NCBI RefSeq assembly: GCF_015209745.1
Contig: NZ_CP063657.1
Location: 558,001 to 622,000 of the forward strand
DNA: 64,000 bases
DNA from: Lysobacter avium
GTDB taxonomy: Bacteria > Pseudomonadota > Gammaproteobacteria > Xanthomonadales > Xanthomonadaceae
Direction of reading: 5' to 3'
The position numbers and the translations under genes are program-made. Positions within the stretch are counted from its first letter, which is position 1. Every line of letters starts with the position of its first letter. The notes beneath the pieces were generated by a model that saw nothing but the letters and a program-made list of their open reading frames with translations, was not told the DNA's origin and ran no database searches. Below are positions 61,216 to 64,000 of this stretch, piece after piece.

Positions 61216-61231
61216 ACGGCGCCCCCGCCGT
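61216..61231 (+). other. Hairpin between cvpA and purF
   Basis: ACGGCG-CCCC-CGCCGT followed by CATCTTTT. It could be a weak attenuator ahead of purF or a message hairpin. Confidence 0.35.
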
Positions 61232-61271
61232 CATCTTTTCGCCCCGCTCCAACCAACCAGGATTACCAGTC

Positions 61272-62741
61272 ATGTGCGGCATCATCGGAATCGTCGGCCA
61301 CCAGGACGTCGCGGCGCAGCTCTACGACGGACTGCTCGTCCTCCAGCACCGTGGCCAGGACGCCGCAGGCATCGCCACCGCCGACCGCCACCGCTTGCTG
61401 CTGCACAAGGGCAACGGTCTGGTCAGCGACGTGTTTGACGACGCGGCGATGCGGCGGATGGTCGGCCACGTCGGCATCGGCCATTGCCGCTACCCGACTG
61501 CCGGCAGCGAGGGCGACGACGAGGCGCAGCCGTTCTACGTCAACTCGCCCTACGGCATCGCGCTGGCCCACAACGGCAACCTGATCAACGCCGACGCGTT
61601 GCGCGAGGAGCTGTTCCAGCAGGATCGGCGCAACGTCAACACCGAGTCGGATTCCGAAGTGCTGCTGAACGTATTCGCGCACGAAATGGCCGGACTGGAG
61701 CCGCTGTCAGCGGAAACCGCGTTCCGCGCCGTGGCCGGCGTGTACCGGCGCTGCGTCGGTGGCTACGCGGTGGTGGCCACGGTGCTGGGTCTGGGGCTGG
61801 TCGCATTCCGTGACCCCAACGGCATCCGCCCGCTGGTGCTGGGCAAGCGCAGCGGTGCGAGTGGCGACGAATACGCGGTGGCATCCGAATCGGTCGCCTT
61901 CGACCTGACCGGCTTCAAGCGCGTCCGCGACGTGCAGCCTGGCGAGGCGATCGTGATCACCAACGACGGCAAGCTGCACGCGCGCCAGTGCGTCGCCCCG
62001 GGCACGCACACGCCGTGCATCTTCGAGTACGTGTACTTCGCCCGGCCGGACTCGATGATTGATGACATCTCGGTGCACAAGGCGCGCATGCGGATGGGCC
62101 AGAAGCTCGGCGAGAAGATCCTGCGCCTGCGCCCGGACCACGACATCGACACGGTGATTCCGATCCCCGATTCCTCGCGTGATGCGGCGCTGGAAGTGGC
62201 GAACGTGCTCGGCATCAAGTACCGCGAGGGGTTCATCAAGAACCGCTACGTCGGCCGCACCTTCATCATGCCGGGGCAGGAAATGCGGGCCAAATCGGTG
62301 CGCCGCAAGCTCAATCCGATTCCGTTGGAGTTCCGTAACCGGGTCGTGCTGCTGGTGGACGATTCAATCGTGCGCGGGACGACGTCGCGGCAGATCGTGC
62401 AGATGGCCCGCGAGGCCGGCGCGCGCAAGGTGTACCTGGCCTCGGCAGCGCCGCCGGTGCGCCATCCCAACATCTATGGCATCGACATGCCCAGCCGGGA
62501 GGAGTTGATCGCCCACCAGCGCGATGAGTCGGAGATCGAGAAGCTGCTGGGCTGCGACTGGCTGGTCTACCAGGACCTCACCGATCTGGAAGAGGCGGTG
62601 TCGGGGCCGAAGCATCGGCTGGCGGATTTCGATTCCTCGTGTTTCAACGGGGAGTATGTGACGGGCGCGGCGGAGGAGTATTTCGAGCGCGTGCGGCGGT
62701 TGCGGTCGGATGAGGCGAAGGCGGATCGACGGGCGCTTTAG
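61272..62741 (+). CDS. purF: Amidophosphoribosyltransferase
   Basis: First committed step of purine synthesis: PRPP plus glutamine gives 5-phosphoribosylamine. 489 residues starting MCGIIGIVG, so Cys2 is the N-terminal nucleophile without a propeptide (the E. coli-like type). [13 protein letters not shown] and [10 protein letters not shown] belong to the glutaminase domain; [19 protein letters not shown] is the PRPP-binding loop. Last gene of the folC-dedD-cvpA-purF run. Confidence 0.97.
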   Translation: MCGIIGIVGHQDVAAQLYDGLLVLQHRGQDAAGIATADRHRLLLHKGNGLVSDVFDDAAMRRMVGHVGIGHCRYPTAGSEGDDEAQPFYVNSPYGIALAHNGNLINADALREELFQQDRRNVNTESDSEVLLNVFAHEMAGLEPLSAETAFRAVAGVYRRCVGGYAVVATVLGLGLVAFRDPNGIRPLVLGKRSGASGDEYAVASESVAFDLTGFKRVRDVQPGEAIVITNDGKLHARQCVAPGTHTPCIFEYVYFARPDSMIDDISVHKARMRMGQKLGEKILRLRPDHDIDTVIPIPDSSRDAALEVANVLGIKYREGFIKNRYVGRTFIMPGQEMRAKSVRRKLNPIPLEFRNRVVLLVDDSIVRGTTSRQIVQMAREAGARKVYLASAAPPVRHPNIYGIDMPSREELIAHQRDESEIEKLLGCDWLVYQDLTDLEEAVSGPKHRLADFDSSCFNGEYVTGAAEEYFERVRRLRSDEAKADRRAL

Positions 62742-62993
62742 TCGGTCGTTTGACTGGGCAGTTGGTTGTTGGGCGCGTGGGCGGGTTGGTTGGTTGTGTG
62801 ATCCGGGATGTGGGGCTTGGAAGGTTCGCGCTGGCGACACCGGGACCCTGTTCCAAGTCGCTCCACGATATTCGCTTGGTTGGAACATGATCCCGGTGTC
62901 GCCTTGGGGGATTCGGCGGCGTCGACCCGGAACGACGATGTTGCTCGGGGCGACGGATCTCTGTTGAGCAGACCGTGAGAGGTGGGGAGGTTC
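62742..62993. other. purF-DUF455 intergenic region with G-rich tract and long inverted repeat
   Basis: 252 nt with no credible gene. It contains TTGG-rich sequence with four GGG runs (62756-62785), then a long inverted repeat (62833-62903). The remainder to 62993 shows nothing recognised except the GGGGAGG ribosome site at 62984-62990. Confidence 0.5.
62833..62903. repeat. Long interrupted inverted repeat
   Basis: GGCGACACCGGGA/TCCCGGTGTCGCC (13 bp, perfect; 62833-62845/62891-62903), a 3x3 internal loop, then TGTTCCAA/TTGGAACA (8 bp, perfect; 62849-62856/62880-62887), enclosing a 23-nt loop. No T tract, so it is not a standard terminator. Confidence 0.8.
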
Positions 62994-63815
62994 ATGGATC
63001 TTTTTGAGGCGGCCTGGGAATGCCTGGAGGCGGAGTCGCCGGTCGCGAAGGTGGCGGCTACCGTGCGCGCGGCTGCCGCGTTTTCCCGGGGGGAACTGCC
63101 GATTCCGACCGATGCCCCGCCGCCGCGGCCGATCGGGATGCCGGGGCGGCCGTCGCGACCGCGCCTGGTGCATCCGCGCGATCTGCCGCGGCGCGGGTTT
63201 GGCAGCGACGAGGGGCGGGCGGCGTTCATCCATGCCATCGCGCACATCGAGTTCAACGCCATCGACCTGGCCTGGGACGCGGTGTACCGGTTCCGGGGGC
63301 TGCCGGATCGGTTCTACGCCGACTGGGTGCAGGTGGCGGCCGATGAGGCGCGGCATTTCACGATGCTGCGTGGGCGACTGCAGCAGTTGGGGCGCGATTA
63401 CGGGGACTTCGACGCGCACAACGGTCTGTGGGAGATGGCGCAGAAGACGGCCGGCGACGGGCTGGCGCGGATGGCGCTGGTGCCGCGGGTGCTGGAAGCG
63501 CGCGGGCTGGACGTGACGCCGGGAATGATCCAGCGCCTGAAGGGCTTGGGCGACACACAGACGGTCGCGATCCTGGAGGTCATCCTGGAGGAGGAGGTCG
63601 CCCACGTCGCCGCCGGATCGCGCTGGTTCCGCTGGTATTGCGAGCGCCGCGGCGTGGAACCGGCATCGACGTTCCGCGAGCTGCTGACCGGCTACGCGCG
63701 CGCGGTCCTGCACGGGCCGTTCAACGTCGAGGCGCGTACCCGGGCGGGTTTCGATGAGGAGGAGCTGGCGATGCTTGAGGCGGCGGTCACAGAACTGGCC
63801 GCGGGGCCGGCGTGA
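62994..63815 (+). CDS. DUF455 ferritin-like protein
   Basis: Conserved protein of the ferritin-like superfamily, probably a di-iron or other metal protein of unknown function; 273 residues. Candidate metal ligands are spread as in the family: AHIEFNAIDLAWD, AADEARHFTML and EVILEEEVAHV. The region HPRDLPRRGFGSDEGRAAF precedes the helical core. ATG at 62994 follows GGGGAGG with short spacing; GTG at 62982 is an alternative. Stands alone after the repeat region. Confidence 0.82.
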   Translation: MDLFEAAWECLEAESPVAKVAATVRAAAAFSRGELPIPTDAPPPRPIGMPGRPSRPRLVHPRDLPRRGFGSDEGRAAFIHAIAHIEFNAIDLAWDAVYRFRGLPDRFYADWVQVAADEARHFTMLRGRLQQLGRDYGDFDAHNGLWEMAQKTAGDGLARMALVPRVLEARGLDVTPGMIQRLKGLGDTQTVAILEVILEEEVAHVAAGSRWFRWYCERRGVEPASTFRELLTGYARAVLHGPFNVEARTRAGFDEEELAMLEAAVTELAAGPA

Positions 63816-63863
63816 CCAAGGCGGTCGGTTAAGCTCAGCGCATCCAATCGCGAGGGCGTTGCC

Positions 63864-64000
63864 ATGAATCATCTGCGTTCATTGACGGTGTTGCTGTGCG
63901 GTCTTGCCGCAGGCGCTGTCTTGCTGGGATGCGATCCCGACGCGCCCGCGCCCGCAAGCGCACCGCCGGTATCCTCCGCGCGGCCCGAGGGCAACGCGGC
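63864..64000 (+). CDS. Putative lipoprotein, 3' end outside the window
   Basis: Partial gene, 45 codons visible. MNHLRSLTVLLCGLAAGAVLLGC is a lipoprotein signal with the lipidated cysteine at residue 23, followed by an Ala/Pro/Ser-rich linker. The mature domain lies beyond the end, so function cannot be assigned. Confidence 0.65.
   Translation, partial: MNHLRSLTVLLCGLAAGAVLLGCDPDAPAPASAPPVSSARPEGNA

Overview
This is chromosomal DNA from a high-GC gammaproteobacterium, most likely of the Xanthomonadaceae/Lysobacteraceae (Lysobacter, Luteimonas or Pseudoxanthomonas-like). The evidence is the sequence character of SecE, NusG, Tdh and the r-proteins, the class II DAHP synthase, the row of three secreted S46 dipeptidyl-peptidases, and a secY-rpsM junction without rpmJ. 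I saw no rRNA, tRNA, CRISPR array, prophage or insertion sequence. The last gene is cut by the window edge.

About 0-31.3 kb is one long transcription/translation block on the + strand: secE-nusG-rplKA-rplJL-rpoBC, the str operon (rpsL-rpsG-fusA-tuf), the S10 operon (rpsJ-rplCDWB-rpsS-rplV-rpsC-rplP-rpmC-rpsQ), the spc operon (rplNXE-rpsN-rpsH-rplFR-rpsE-rpmD-rplO-secY) and the alpha operon (rpsM-rpsK-rpsD-rpoA-rplQ). The str, S10 and alpha units each have a promoter with the same layout, a TTGAYK box, an 18-nt spacer and TAWACT. Several junctions (rplA-rplJ, rplL-rpoB, rpoB-rpoC, the S10 leader, rplR-rpsE, secY-rpsM) hold long, strongly folded RNA. That is where autogenous r-protein control would act.

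About 31.3-44.4 kb is housekeeping metabolism: dsbB, class II DAHP synthase, typA/bipA (- strand), a cyclophilin, a class I aminotransferase, malate dehydrogenase and 2-methylcitrate synthase. These are followed by a small secreted SleB-like hydrolase, fadH (- strand) and prpD. PrpC and PrpD are two steps of propionyl-CoA (methylcitrate) metabolism, here split by the hydrolase and fadH.

About 44.5-57.3 kb is envelope and peptide/amino-acid use: two tandem OmpA-like proteins, an unrecognised secreted protein, kbl-tdh for threonine breakdown (- strand), then three S46 peptidase paralogues that differ at the residue setting S1 specificity (Gly, Ser, Met). Between the second and third lie two inverted copies of a structured repeat with identical internal-loop strands but different, still-paired stems.

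About 57.3-64 kb holds a histidine phosphatase, folC, a DedD-like protein with two SPOR domains, cvpA and purF (a common folC-dedD-cvpA-purF order), another long inverted repeat, a ferritin-like DUF455 protein and the start of a lipoprotein gene.
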